From NCBI RefSeq assembly GCF_040869045.1, contig NC_090323.1, positions 38,930,066 through 38,994,065 of the forward strand: a DNA stretch of 64,000 nt, written 5' to 3'. The notes beneath the pieces are model-generated. The model was given only the letters and a program-made list of their open reading frames with translations. It did not search any database and was not told the DNA's origin. The translations under genes and the position numbers were made by a program. The DNA is from Eurosta solidaginis. Its lineage: Eukaryota; Arthropoda; Insecta; Diptera; Tephritidae. Below are positions 20,721 through 32,141 of the stretch, in pieces. The number at the start of each line of letters is the position of its first letter. Position 1 is the stretch's first letter.

Positions 20721-21278
20721 CTACCTTCCCTTTTGATCGCGTTTATCTTTCCTCTTCCTTTTCATTTCCCTCCTGCTTTTGCTTTTACTTTCCTTTGCCC
20801 TTGTTCTTTTCCCTTCCTTTTTCTTTTCATTTTCATTGCTTTTACCATACCCCTTCCTACTCTTTCACTTTTCTTATAAGCTTTTCCTTTCTAATTTGGT
20901 TTATGTACACTCGCTGAGTCTTTCTCTTGTTATCAACAGTACAGCTATAAAAAGTACAAGCTAGATGTTGCTACAAATAAACCTGAGCGAATGTGATTGT
21001 AGTCACATAACTCAATATGATGTGACATGGTCATAACTTTATTAAATCGTATATATTATTTGAGGCTACGATGTCAATAGAGCAATCTATTTGAATATTT
21101 TCAAGTAAATATGAGTAGTAGGTGCTAAATAATAACACATTCAAGGTAGGACGATAAGACCTGGTGGTTAGAATCTTAAGAAAATGCCGGCTTGAAGGCC
21201 TATGGTGTAAAGAACCAGTGAGGCGACGTATTTACGATATATATTCAAAGTACAAGTAAAACGAGGAGAAAAGGAATG
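20721..21278. other. No gene seen; T/C-rich tract
   Basis: A T/C-rich tract (about 20740-20890) and the second copy of the CTGAGTCTTYCTCTTG/GATGTGACATGGT repeat. No coding sequence. Confidence 0.5.
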
Positions 21279-21810
21279 TTAAGACTCGAGATAGTGCCGC
21301 TGAGTGCCGTTCAGTTGCACCGTTTCTTCCTCCTCATCCTCTTTACAACTCCTGCAGCATCGACGACAAAGCGCTCGTAACCTTTCTGCATGCCTCGCTA
21401 TAAGGCAATGACCAGGTAGTGCCGCCACAAGCGTGGAAATTGTGTCCCTACTTAGGTTGTACATGTGACGGGATCTTTTAGGATTCAATTTTGGCCAGGT
21501 TTCCTTCAATGTTGGACACCCCGGTGTTTGTAGCCATCTTTCGTCGGCTTGAAAGTGGATGTGTTCTTTTAGCATTAGCTTGCATGTCGACAGGGGCATA
21601 CCTAAGTGAAGAATCTGCCTGGTTGTACCCAGCGAGTTCATCTGCAATGCAGGTTCCCTCGATGCCCCTATGCCCAGGGCCCCATGTGAGGTGTACACGG
21701 TCCTGTTGCGCCATCTCTTGGAGAGATCGGCGACAGTTTATTGCTAGTTCGGAATTGAACGAGTAGGAAGTGGTAGAGTATGAGTTTAATACTTTTTGAA
21801 AGTTACTCAA
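21279..21810 (-). pseudogene. R1-like LINE, RNase H and C-terminal region
   Basis: Two frames joined by a shift near 21480. First part: SELAINCRRSLQEM, RVHLTWGPGHRGIEG and IADELAG, the last RNase H blocks. WGPGHRGIEG carries the usual histidine, and ADELA the last catalytic aspartate. Second part: LSRDTISTLVAALPGHCLIA and CRRCCRSCKEDEEEETV, the cysteine motif near the end of R1/LOA-group ORF2. RNase H in a LINE points to the R1/LOA/I lineage. The RT half is absent here. Confidence 0.75.
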
Positions 21811-22329
21811 AATTTTGCAGGTTAATCAAAATGAGGATAGAACTACGTCTAGCGTTTCTATTAGTTGCTAGTAGCATAAAACCATATATTTGTTTACTAT
21901 ATAAGATATCTTGAAAATACAAAAGAGCTTGTGTTCAAACATATCATATGAATGGATATGGCCAATACGACTCATCTCATGGCCTGATCGTTTCAGTATA
22001 CTTTTTGTACTTTCAAACTAATGGAAGTTAATATAACACTTGAGTTGGTTTGAGTTAAGTACATCTCACCGGGCCATACCATCTCCACTGCATGCATACA
22101 CATACCTACCTATTTTTTTTTACAATACATAAGCATAGTGCACCTACTTTCTTATTGTTAAAACTCTTATGTGTAGCAAATGTGTCTAGTGGATCATTCC
22201 ATTGCTTCAGGCAAGTGGGTAAAGATGCTTGAGTGAAAAGAAAAATAAAAACAAACAAAAAATTTTCATTACATTATTTTATATATTTTTTCTCCATGGT
22301 TGTTGAAAAAATTTATTGAAAATTAATAT
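21811..22329. other. No gene seen
   Basis: A+T-rich stretch between two LINE remnants. No supported feature. Confidence 0.45.
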
Positions 22330-23945
22330 CTACCAACATGATTTAGCCAGCGAAGCCTTTGGGTTTTTATTCGCTGCACTATCGTCATAACTGCGTAAAG
22401 CTCATACAGCTCATGACTATACATCTTTCGAGACTCGGCGTCTGCATGGCGGACAGGACCATAAATCTCCCGGAGAACCTTTCTCTCGGACACTCCAAAA
22501 GCCAGCCATCTTCTCTCGATAGCATAAATGACTCCGAGCCATACATTAGCACAGGTATGATGAGCGACTTGTAGAACGTTGTTGTTGTTGTTGTTGTAGC
22601 GATAAGGTTGCCCCTCGAAGGCTTTGGGGAGTGTTATCGATGTGATGGTCCTTTGCCGGATACAGATCCTGTACGGTCCGGTACCACAGCACCATTATGG
22701 GGCTAGCCCGACCATCTCGGGAACGATTTATGTGGCCACATTAAATCTTCAGGCCATTCTCTCCCTCCCCACCCCCAAGTTCCATGAGGAGCTTGGGGTC
22801 GCCAGAGCCTCGTTTGTTAGTGAAACAGGATTCGCCGCGGATAAGTGAGGTTGACAATTGGGTTTGGAGAAGCTATATATTGCGCTGGCAACCTAAAGGG
22901 TTGCGCTACACAGCACCCTGAATCTGGTATTTTAGTCGCCTCTTACGACAGGTATACCTACCGCGGGTATATTCTGATCCCCCAACGTGATTTTCGTTTG
23001 TGGAGAGGGTACTTTACTTTTGAATTGCCTACTCATTCCAACGCAGCACTTGTTGGCTAGAGTTATTCTCAGTTTAATTTCTAAGCTAACATTATTTTTG
23101 CTGTTAATGCTGGTTTCATTCACAGTCTCGAATTTATATTCGTCAACAGTGATGTGGGTGCCAAGACGCAAGTGCGCCGATTCTTTTTTGGATGACAACA
23201 AGTACCCCGTCTCGCCTCATTTACCGCAAGACCCACTTTTTTTGCTCCTTTATCTAATACAGAGAAGACAGAACTCCAAGCTCCATCAGCATACGCCAGT
23301 ATTTGTACGCTCTTATAATAGATGGTACCATCGCGGTTAATTTCTGCTCCCAGAATTATCTTTTGCAGTATTATGTTATAGAAATCGCACGAAAAGCAGT
23401 CGCCTTATCTGAAGCCTCGCTTGGTTTCGAAGGGCTCGGAGAGGTCCTTCACAATCCTTATACACAGCTTCTTTTCGCGCTGTCAAAAACTGCTTTGAAG
23501 TCGACAAAAAGATGATGAGTGTCGATTCTCTTATCGTGAGTTTTCTTCAGAATCTGGCGCATCGTCAAGGTCTGGTCGGTAGCAGATTTACCAGGTCTGA
23601 AGCCGCACTGATAAGGTGCAATCAATTTGTTGACTATGGGCTCCAGTCTTTCGCACAGTACCCTTAAGAGAACCTTATACGCGATATTAAGTAGGCTGAT
23701 TCCGCAGAAATTGGCGCGGTTTGAGTGATCGCCTTTTTGTGGGTCGGGCAGAGTACACCTAAATTCCAATTTTTGAGGGCATGCGTTCATCCGACCATAT
23801 ATTGCATAGGAGTTGATGCATGCTCTTTACCAATAATTCCTCCTTGTTTGAACAACTCGGCGAGTATTCCGTCATTACCTGAGACCTTTTGATTTTTTAG
23901 CCGGGATATTGCCATTCTCACTTCATCATAGTTGGGTGCCGGCAA
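22330..23945 (-). pseudogene. RTE-like LINE ORF2 remnant, split by another repeat
   Basis: Read on the minus strand from 23945: NYDEVRMAISRLKNQKVSG, ILAELFKQGG, NFCGISLLNIAYKVLLRVLC, APYQCGFRPGKSATDQTLTM, THHLFVDFKAVFDSAKR (motif A), SEPFETKRGFR, INRDGTIYYKSVQILAYAD, SSKKESAHLRLGTHITVDEY, then after the inserted repeat (22576-22985) FYKSLIIPVLMYGSES, ERKVLREIYGPVRHADAESR and IKTQRLRWLNHV. This order and the RLRWL tail fit RTE-like elements often annotated as craniofacial development protein 2-like. The catalytic YADD reads YADG. Many frameshifts make it inactive. Sequence to about 24570 may be upstream linker but is too decayed to call. Confidence 0.8.
22576..22985 (+). repeat. (GTT)n-headed dispersed repeat, copy 3 (longest)
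   Basis: Longest copy of the family: TTGTTGTTGTTGTTGTAGCG, GGCTTTGGGGAGTGTTATCG, TGATGGTCCTTTGCCGGATA, CTAGCCCGACCATCTCGGGA, TCGCCAGAGCC, GTGAGGTTGACAATTGGGTT, TCTTACGACAGGTATACC and CCGCGGGTATATTCTGA. It interrupts the RTE-like LINE in opposite orientation. No open frame of note and no obvious target duplication. Confidence 0.8.
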
Positions 23946-25599
23946 GTGTTTTCCACTATTGGAGATTAGGATATCGGGCTAAAGACAGCATCCTATTTCT
24001 GGAAGCAGTGCAATATTCCTCATCGTACTAGTTGGTTTTGGGGTCTCGCTGGTAACCTATGGTGTCAGCAGCGGCGGTACGTAATTAGATAGAAATATGC
24101 TTCAACTGCTCGGTCACATCATTTGCGCTCTTTTAATTAACTTTAATCGCTATCTTCTTTTGTAAAGAGCTAAATGTAAGCCGCAAGTTTAAGTTGGCAG
24201 TGCTACTACAGTACGGGCATTTAATATCTACTTTGGTAGCCAAACGGCTATAAAGGTCTTGAGTTCAACTCTAGTGCGATCGAGGGTGGTCTGGTAGTAT
24301 TTGAGTTCGGTTTCGGTTGCATCGAACTATTTTATGATTAATATTATATGCGTCCCGGGCCGTAGTGATGTCAAGCGAATCTCTTAGCCCGCATCGGTAC
24401 AATTAAACCAGATGAAGATAGCTGTAGGGATTTTGGCACACCGCTGGTCATCTGCGGTCTACTCCTGTATAGATGGACCGCGATTCAGCTCAACAAGCGT
24501 TGGGCGGGCACCACCCCTTGCACGGTATCAAGATCTTTCTGGCCGGAGATTTGCCGAAATTATTGAGTTAACTAAGGACCATTGATCCCCCAAAGGTGTA
24601 CATTCCCTAAAGCATAAGCTGACTTGTTATAAAATAAATATTTTTGTCTTTTATTTATTTGATATCATTTCCTAATTAATTCTTTTTTTGAAGTAGAAAC
24701 GCGCAGCAAAAATAGCAACCACTAATTGGCACTTGTGCGAACTATTTGTCTGTTGACATATGCGTTCATTTAATGGGTGTTTTTTTTCTGCCGCGACCTT
24801 AATTTAATAGTTTTTTGTATACCTAATATTCCCAAAATCTAAATTTTAAAAATTAAAATATGCATATTCCCAATTCTATTCGTTTAACAGGGTTAAACTA
24901 TACCCACGGTAATACATTCCTCTACTTAAATACTGAAAATTTCGTTCCCGTGACAGTCGAGCAAGTGTCAGAAGGGCTGGTGCATACCAGATTCTTGTTC
25001 ACTAGAGGACTGCCAATATACGGGACATATATTTTGTATGTTGGGGTTGATAGGTGTTTAGGCCACAGGCCTAAATATATCTCCCGCCCCACCCCCCCTC
25101 GTAACATAACTTTCTTTGGTTATTTTCCTTCGTTACTACCACCCACATATTCTTGTGATCACTATACACACAGGCATGTGTGAGTGGTAGTACGTATGTA
25201 TCTTAAGATTTTACCGCTGTGAGCCCGCGGTACGGCAACTTTGTTGCCGGGAAACCCAACGAAGGAGCTGTATCGTGGGTTCATCGGCTCATGTAGCAAA
25301 GAGTCTCGTCCTCTTTTAATCCAGCAGCCAGCAAAGGAACACGTAATCACACGCTCACGTAAGTTGCCAATTTCCAAAAAACATATTTAACAATTTCCAA
25401 AAATATATTTAATATTTTTAAACTTTTCACAACATTTGTTAACATTTTCCTTAACACTTGTTGTATTTATACACATTGAATAAAAAAAACACTGTGAATT
25501 CCTTTTATTAATACGAAACCTTTTTGGTGTTTTTATTTTTCTTCCCCTTTTTTTCGCCTAACTAATCTTTAACAAATACGTGGGTGCGCGCCGTTGCCA
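23946..25599. other. No gene supported
   Basis: The first 600 bases may be decayed RTE-like LINE linker on the minus strand. From 24600 on, the sequence is A+T-rich. A frame at 24860-25183 shows no domain. The region around 25200-25350 is more G+C-rich but matches nothing I recognise. Confidence 0.4.
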
Positions 25600-25805
25600 C
25601 CACGCATTTGTCCAATAGGTAAGTGTTTAACCTGTTACAGTATCCAGATCGAAGTTGAGCTTGACCGACGCGCGTTTCGTTTCTCTGCTGTGAGTTCTGG
25701 GTATTTTTCTTTAAGGACTGTATTCGCCGGGTAATTCCTGACATAGAGGTCCGACGCCTATTTGTGGATATCACTGAGCATCTGCTTGTGCTTTTTTGCA
25801 TCATA
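25600..25805 (-). pseudogene. Jockey-like LINE ORF2 C-terminal fragment
   Basis: Minus-strand frame with TSMSGITRRIQSLKKNTQNS and QQRNETRVGQAQLRSGYCNR followed by LNTYL. Jockey-group ORF2 proteins of flies carry an AQLRSGYCxRLNSYL block just before a C-terminal cysteine/histidine motif. That motif is not kept here. A plus-strand fragment at 43315-43560 holds the following part of the same protein type. Confidence 0.55.
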
Positions 25806-26581
25806 CGGCTGTGTTCTCAGGTGCAGTATTTGCTCATATTGCTTACGGAGATGCCCCCTTAACCCCTGGGAGGTGTAGCTTCATCAAGCAGATGTCTGTT
25901 GGGATGTCCAGGTTTCTGGGTATTCAATATAAACTGTTTATTTTCAGAATTTCTGCTGCTTTCTACACGGCTATAATTTCCGCCTGAAAGCGCTGCAGTA
26001 ATCTGGCAGTCTGCTTTTCAGGCACGATCTACTAATTTCTCGATTGACACAGAGGAGACCCGGTCCCTTCCATTAATTTGAAGCCATCCGTAAGTATAGT
26101 AGTACCTGGGCGACCGAGCTTTGCTCCGCAATCTTCGAGTATGCCGCATAACATACTTCTTTGTTCTACATGTCATCATTAATCAAACTCCACTTTTTTT
26201 ATATGTACATATATTATATATTTTTACTTACCAATATTTGATTTCCTTAAAAATAGATTTCAAAAACATATCACACTCTAACCGCACAATGAACTGGAAT
26301 GAAAAATTTGAAATGGGTAATTCCAGCCTATAGTATAAGGGTCTGCTATGACAATCTCGATTTCACTAGAGAACTAAGTTATTTAGGTCGAGTATCTTCA
26401 TGCGCCGAATTATTAATTTCAAACATTTTTTAGTTATACATTATGAAAGTCTCACAATTTTATTACATTCCAAAAACTTGTAAATTTCACGAATGACAAC
26501 TATCATTAATTTAATTAAATGTCAACTTACTTCCCTAAGCGCCATCTGTTCGTTAGTACTTAAATGGTTAGATGCCGTTTT
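25806..26581. other. No gene seen
   Basis: May hold further decayed LINE sequence next to the Jockey-like fragment (25806-26110), then A+T-rich spacer. No motif supports a call. Confidence 0.4.
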
Positions 26582-26854
26582 ATCTCATGCAATTTTTTTT
26601 AATTTCGAATAGGTGGCAACCCTAAATGGCAACCCTACTCAAAAATTTCCCTATTGTAATGAGGAGTGAAATACCTTTCGTTTGATACCCATATCGGCAT
26701 ATCTCATGCAATTTTTTTTAATTTCGAATAGGTGGCAACCCTAGATGGCAACCCTACTCAAAAATGTCCCTATTGTAATGCGGAGTGAAATACCTTTCGT
26801 TTGATCCTCATATCGGCATATCTCATGCAATTTTTTTTTAAATTCGAATAGGTG
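26582..26854 (+). repeat. 119-bp tandem repeat, 2.3 units
   Basis: ATCTCATGCA recurs at 26582, 26701 and 26820, an exact 119-base spacing. Units share AGGTGGCAACCCTA and CCCTATTGTAATG and the family A-like string CCTTTCGTTTGATACCCATA. The third unit is cut by SINE copy C2. This could be a fragment of another DINE-like subfamily. Confidence 0.8.
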
Positions 26855-27206
26855 GTGGCCACCGTGTTGTGATGGTAGCGTGCTCCGCCTGCCACACCGT
26901 ATGCTCTGGGCTCGCGCAAAGCAACATTAAAATTTTAGAAATAAGGTTTTTCAATTAGAAGAAAATTTTTCTAAGCGGGATCGCCCCTCGGCAGTGTTTG
27001 GCACGCGCTCCGAGTGTATTTCTGCCATGAAAAGCTTTCAGTGAAAACTCATCTGCCTTGCAGACGCCGTTCAGAGTCGGCATAAAACATGTAGGTTCCG
27101 TCCGGCCAATTTATAGGGAAAATCAAGAGGAGCACGACGTAAATTGGAAGAGAAGCTCGGCCTTCGATCTCTTCGTAGGTTATCGCGCCTTACATTTATT
27201 TATTTA
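26855..27206 (+). mobile_element. tRNA-derived SINE, copy C2
   Basis: Full-length copy: head TGGTAGCGTGCTCCGCCTGC, B-box region GGGCTCGCGCAAAG (degraded), body CATGAAAAGCTTTCAGTGAA and GTCGGCATAAAACATGTAGG, 3' end CGCGCCTTACATTTATTTAT. Inserted in the 119-bp repeat. See copy C3 for the consensus. Confidence 0.85.
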
Positions 27207-27478
27207 AGTGTCAACCTTGTGAAATATTCTGAGTGGCAACACCTAGGTAGAAAGTCTTAGAAGGTGATACATTATCTCTGTGCCAAACTTCATTTAAATC
27301 GGTTGAGCCGTTCCCGAGATCGTTCGGCTATACAAACAAACAAGAACTGCTCGTTTAAAGCTATAAGATAATAATCCTCCTAAAGAAAATAAGTCATCCA
27401 ACTGACTCATAAGTAAGACTCAGCGTGTACGGGTCTCGTTAGAAACGTTTAAAACCAACATGGGTACTGATCTAAAAT
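27207..27478. repeat. Repeat tail with CGGTTGAGCCGTTCCCGAG motif
   Basis: Contains AATCGGTTGAGCCGTTCCCG, AGATCGTTCGGCTATACAAA and CAAACAAGAACTGCTCG (27295-27355), which resembles the 3' end of another abundant fly repeat type. With the 119-bp units before the SINE it may be one element of about 780 bp. Inference only. Confidence 0.4.
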
Positions 27479-28607
27479 AACAAGTAAGGAAGCCTAAGTT
27501 CGGGTGAAACCGAACATTACATACCCAGCTGCACACTTGAAATGCTGTTCTTGTTTGTTTTGTGTGCTTAATAGTGTTACAAGGCTGCGCAATACATATT
27601 CATATGGTTCTATTCTGAACTAATTTTTCCTCGAGTCATTGCTCCCGAAACATAGAAAATTACTTAGTCATAAAAGGGGCGGTGCCACGCCCATTTTTTA
27701 AAATTTGAAGTTTTTCCTATTTATTGTTATGAATCCATTTGGGAAATGAAATACCATTGATATAAGGCTCTTTTTTGCAAAGATATAGCTTATATTATTC
27801 GTTCACGACCCTTTTAAAAATGTTTTATATAAAAGTGGTCCTTAACCGATTTCGTAAATTTTTTTGCAAAGCATTTCTTATAGTAAAGGCAACGTCTCTG
27901 CCGAATTTTGTTAAGATCGGTTTGATGATTTTTGATTTATGATTAATAATATTTGTAAAATTGATTTTGTCACAAGTGGGCGGTGCCCCGCCCATTTTAA
28001 AAAATTTTTTCAAATTTTTATCAAGAGTCTGAATATCAGTCCACACGTCAAATTTCAAGTTCATTTTAGGTGTATTATTTACTAAATAGTCAGGTTTTTT
28101 TTGTTTTCCAAAATGTTATATATATAAAAAGTGGGCGTGGTTATCATCCGATATCGCTCATTTTCAATACCAATCAATTCTGGGTCTAGATAAGCTTGTG
28201 ACCGAATTTGGCGAAGGTATCGCAATATTTACTCAATTTATTGTATTAACGGATAGACGGACGGACGGACGGACATGGAGTCAAGAGTCTCAATATCAGT
28301 CCACACGTCAAATTTCAACATGTAGGTGTATTATTTACTAAATAATCAGGTTTTTTGTGTGGGGTGGGGGTGGTTATCATCCGATTTCGCTCATTTTCAA
28401 TATCTCAGATATCTCAATATTTACTTAAGTTATCGTGTTAACGGACAGAGGGACGGACGGACATGGCTCAATCAAATTTATTTTCGATACTGATGATTTT
28501 GATATATGGAAGTCTATATCTATTTCGATTCCTTTATACCTGTACAACCAACCGTTATCCAATCAAAGTTATAATACCCTGTGTACTAGTACAGCTGGGT
28601 ATAAAAA
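27479..28607 (+). mobile_element. DINE-like family A variant, copy A4
   Basis: 5' end CAAGTAAGGAAGCCTAAGTT with the GTTCGG/CCGAAC hairpin, then CATACCCAGCTGCACA. 3' end TGTACTAGTACAGCTGGGTA then TAAAAA. The subterminal inverted repeat is CCCAGCTG/CAGCTGGG, not CTCAGTTGAG, so this is a separate subfamily. There are two GGAC microsatellites (about 28253-28276 and 28441-28463) and a partial internal duplication: ATATCAGTCCACACGTCAAA occurs near 28034 and again near 28291. Confidence 0.75.
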
Positions 28608-29149
28608 CAATGCTAATTACTTATAAAGCCCCTGGTCGCAGAGTGTTTCATAAAACTATGAAGGGTTCTGAATTCAAACATCAATATTTCGGTATTTTTC
28701 CCAATACCTTACTAGGTTGTCATTTGAATTTAGGGTGTATGTGATTACCAGCTGTAAAGCCCCTTATTCTAAAGCGAACGGACATGTCATTTCAATGCGA
28801 CTGAAAGGCTGTAAACACATCCTTAATATTTGTATTAAAATTGTGGAATTGTATCATGTATCTGGTAATGAATCTCGAGGTGTAGTTTACCTTGCAACCG
28901 GATGCCATTATCCTCAAAATGGTAAGAAGCTTTGATAGACTCCGTATCCTACTAAGATGAGACCTTGTGATTGCACACCCGATTGAAAGTTAATTTGGTA
29001 TTAATGATTCGGCTATGAAGTGTTTAGGTTGGGAACATGGTGCTGATAGTTTTAGATCCGTTGTGTTTTAACACTATGACGTTGAGTCGTAAGGGAGGTA
29101 CTCACCTTAAAAGCATACTATTAGTTACAGTGGCTGCCATATAATGTAA
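28608..29149. other. No gene seen
   Basis: No open frame with a domain and no repeat boundary recognised. Confidence 0.45.
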
Positions 29150-31250
29150 TGTATTTATTTATTACGGCTTTCCTAAGCCTAACTTAAATCTATTTTACAT
29201 GTTTATAATTATCTTCTGGACTATGCAATCTAGAATAGTTACATCTATGTCCTACCTTGGAGTACTATGGATGGGAGACTTCCAGATCATGCGAACAAAG
29301 CGTTGTGATTATGTAGTATGTAGGCATTTTACGCATGTTAGTAAAGCGCGAAGGCAACATCTGCACGGCGATGCACTGAGTTAATCGAGTGATGCGTTTC
29401 AGTATGTGCTTCGGCAACCTTTTTTGTATGCGCACAAGAGCTTGGAAGTCTTGGCGCTACACAGCAGTATAGTTTCGCTGCACTTCTATCGATGCTATGG
29501 AAGTCCGCCTGTCCAGCACTAAATTGGTAGTGTTCTGCAATAATTGTACAATTTTTGTTTAAATTTATTGGAATGACATGATTTAATATCAATCGGTAGT
29601 TCGTTATATGATTTAAGACCTTTATAATACAGATTACATTTGTCTGCTTCAGTTTTATAAGCCGGCAGATTAAAATCATTTTTATTACGAGTATTTACAG
29701 AGTGCACATCTTTTACATATTTTATATTAGTCCTCAAATACGCAGGCAAATTTCCTTCTATTATGTTTTTAATAAATTTTATGGTATAATAAAAAAGTTG
29801 CTGTCTAATGCTAAGCCAATTAAGAGAGCATAGCATGTCTCTGATAGGTGTGTCATACCGTTTTTTGAGAATGAATCTCATAGCGCGGTTCTGTTGCTTT
29901 TGTAGCTTGTATATCTGACTATTTCGCAAGATGAAAAATATAGTTGGGCAATAAATAAAATTAGGTTCGATTATAGATCTGTAGACGATGATTTTATACC
30001 TTCTATTTAAATATTTGGAGGTTCGTTGTGTAAAATATAACTTTTTCGCTATTTTTCCTACCGTATAATCCACGTGCTCGTTGAAATTCAGCTTATCATC
30101 TATTTTTATTCCCAAGTATTTTATAATGCTGACTTTTTCAATTAGTTCGTTATTTATATTTAAGTTTTGTAGCTCATTGTTTTGAAAATTGCGTCTAGAT
30201 ATAACCATAAATTTCGTTTTATTGACATTCACTTTTAGTCTGTTTACGCATAACCAACCATATACGCTGTTAAGATCTTCTTGTAGCTTAGCATATATTT
30301 CAGTAATATTGTTCCCACTTATCATCAGCAATGTATCATCAGCAAACAATTTTATTTCACAGTGCTTAATGGAGCTAGTTATATCATTAATATATATATT
30401 GAACATTATGGGTGCCAGCACAGACCCTTGAGGTAGACCAACAGGTACCTCCCTTTTATCCGATACGGACGTTCCAATCACTGTTCTTTGGTATCTGTTA
30501 ATTAGGAAGTCTTGAAATCATTTTAGTTCTATACCAGAAACACCAATGCAAGAAAGCTTTTTCAGCATTAATTTTTGGTCGATCGTCTCGAATGCACGCT
30601 TTAAATCCAAAAACACAGCTAATATGTGTTTTTTCCTGCTTAAGTCTTCTTTCCAGTTAGCTAAAACCAAATTCAAAGCACTTTCACATGAATGTTTTTT
30701 TCGAAAACCAGATTGTTGAGGTATAATAATTACATTATCTTCTAAATATTTTACCAGCTGATTTTTTACCACTGTTTCCAAAATTTTTTCATCACATTGT
30801 AACGTGTTAATAGGTCTTATCTCCTCAGCTTTGATGGTATTTTTCACTTTTTCTAATGGCACAACTATAGAAGATTTCCATAAACTAGGAACGAGACCTT
30901 TATCTAAGCTCTCATTAACAAGCTGAGAATAGAAAAAACCTGTATACGTTATGGAATCTTTAACGACTCCTTCCGACACAAGTTTCTTCCCTCCAATTTT
31001 ATTTTTAAACTTACTTACTATATCAACTATCTCTGAAGTGGAAACTTTCTGAAACTTAAAAACGTTACGGCCATTTTGCTCATCTATAGTACCTTCATTA
31101 CTAAAAGAAGTAGGAATATTCATGCTAATCTCCAATATACTATCAATGAAATAGTCATTCAAAGACTGCGCTATTTCATTTTCCTCTGTGCATAGCAACC
31201 TTATACGACTTTCCGACCAATTTATAGCTCACTTTTTGTAGTTAACTAGA
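29150..31250 (-). mobile_element. Jockey/CR1-group LINE, 5'-truncated
   Basis: Minus-strand LINE copy. The 3' end near 29150-29175 is an (ATAA)n-type tail: the plus strand reads ATGTATTTATTTATTACGGC. The RT frame is at 29519-31198, with a ~360-base 3' UTR. There is no endonuclease domain upstream, so it is 5'-truncated near 31250. One internal stop is the only clear lesion, so the copy is fairly young. Confidence 0.8.
29519..31198 (-). pseudogene. Jockey/CR1-group reverse transcriptase, one internal stop
   Basis: Two open stretches in the same frame, separated by a single TGA (30518-30520) where TGG is expected between GVSGIELK and FQDFLINRYQ. Motifs in order: RPINTLQCDEKILETVV, QQSGFRKKHSCESALNL, AVFLDLKRAFETID (motif A aspartate), VGLPQGSVLAPIMFNIYIND, KLFADDTLLM (FADD catalytic pair), LKVNVNKTKFMVISR, SIIKYLGIKIDDKLNF, then a C-terminal thumb region to CRTLPI. 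The FADD, GLPQGSVLAP and KYLGI blocks place it in the Jockey/CR1/L2 group; exact clade unsure. The first codons have no ATG, so the start is a truncation edge and not a real start. A TGA read-through or a sequencing error could make it one 560-codon frame. Confidence 0.85.
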
Positions 31251-31551
31251 AATGAGCTACTTATCGGGATTCCGTTAAATAGTCAACTATCAGTTCGCTA
31301 TTTTTTAGCGCCATAATAAGCGTATAGGGTATTAAAAATATTAAAATATTAAAAATATTTAGCACTTTGCTCGCCCCCATGTGGTCTCAGCACGAATAAT
31401 TTTTTTTTGAAAAAACTATTGTTCTGTAACTTGTAATTAGATTTTTTTGTCTATTTTTAATTTTTTTTTTATTTTTGAAGTATTTTTAATTATGTTTTTG
31501 CTGTTCTCTATTTTAGAAAAAAAACTAACTTTAAATAAATCAGTTTTTTAC
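31251..31551. other. No gene seen
   Basis: A+T-rich spacer between the LINE and the tRNA terminator, with several T runs. Confidence 0.5.
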
Positions 31552-31563
31552 AAAAAAAAAAAA
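31552..31563 (-). terminator. Pol III T-run terminator for tRNA-Ser (minus)
   Basis: Twelve A on the plus strand, so twelve T on the minus strand, beginning 18 bases after the tRNA 3' end. A run of four or more T ends RNA polymerase III transcription. Confidence 0.7.
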
Positions 31564-31581
31564 CTAGCCTGTGTTTGCTAA

Positions 31582-31663
31582 CGCAGTCGGTAGGATTCGA
31601 ACCTACGCTCCCAGAGGGAATCTGATTTCTAGTCAGACGCCTTAACCGCTCGGCCACGACTGC
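31582..31663 (-). tRNA. tRNA-Ser (anticodon AGA)
   Basis: 82-base class II tRNA. The acceptor stem GCAGTCG pairs with CGACTGC, followed by discriminator G. D arm GGCCGAGCGGTTAAGGC (overlapping the A box), anticodon arm TCTGA-CTAGAAA-TCAGA with AGA in the loop, long variable arm TCCC/GGGA typical of serine tRNAs, T arm GTAGG-TTCGAAT-CCTAC with the B box GGTTCGAATCC. No intron and no mismatched stem, so it looks functional. No CCA is encoded, as usual in eukaryotes. The sequence is identical to the plus-strand copy at 34327-34408. Confidence 0.98.
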
Positions 31664-32141
31664 TTGTTGAGGTAATACGGAAGCTTGCCGATCAATTGGC
31701 TGAGAATATTAATATAAAGAACTTTCTATATATGCAAGCATTTTAGTGCACATTAAACACAACGGAAAACTATGCAGCAAGACAGACAACCCAATTGATT
31801 GCTAACAGATATAAATTTCGAGAAGAATATGTGTCCAGATTAGGGTGTTTCAATTTTGGGTGATATTTTTTTGAAGTCGTGTTTCATCTTCTGATGTTTT
31901 ATGGAAAATTAATAATTTTCAATTTAAGGAGCTCGAAATTTAGCTCATTCAAAAGTTCGATCTTCCACCTAAATTATTTAGGGAACATTTATTTGAGCTT
32001 TATTTTGATGTAACGGTATTTAAAATTATAAAAAATTAAAATTGTACGGCATCGCATGGGAATTCGAATTATTAGCATATATCTCTCTCCAGATTTGTAA
32101 CTCAAAACGTTTTTACCACTCTTATATTAGCTTATATTGTA
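31664..32141. other. No gene seen
   Basis: Upstream flank of the minus-strand tRNA. A TTAGGGTGTTTCAATTTTGG string near 31840 resembles the end of some small DNA transposons, but no partner end was secured. Confidence 0.45.
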
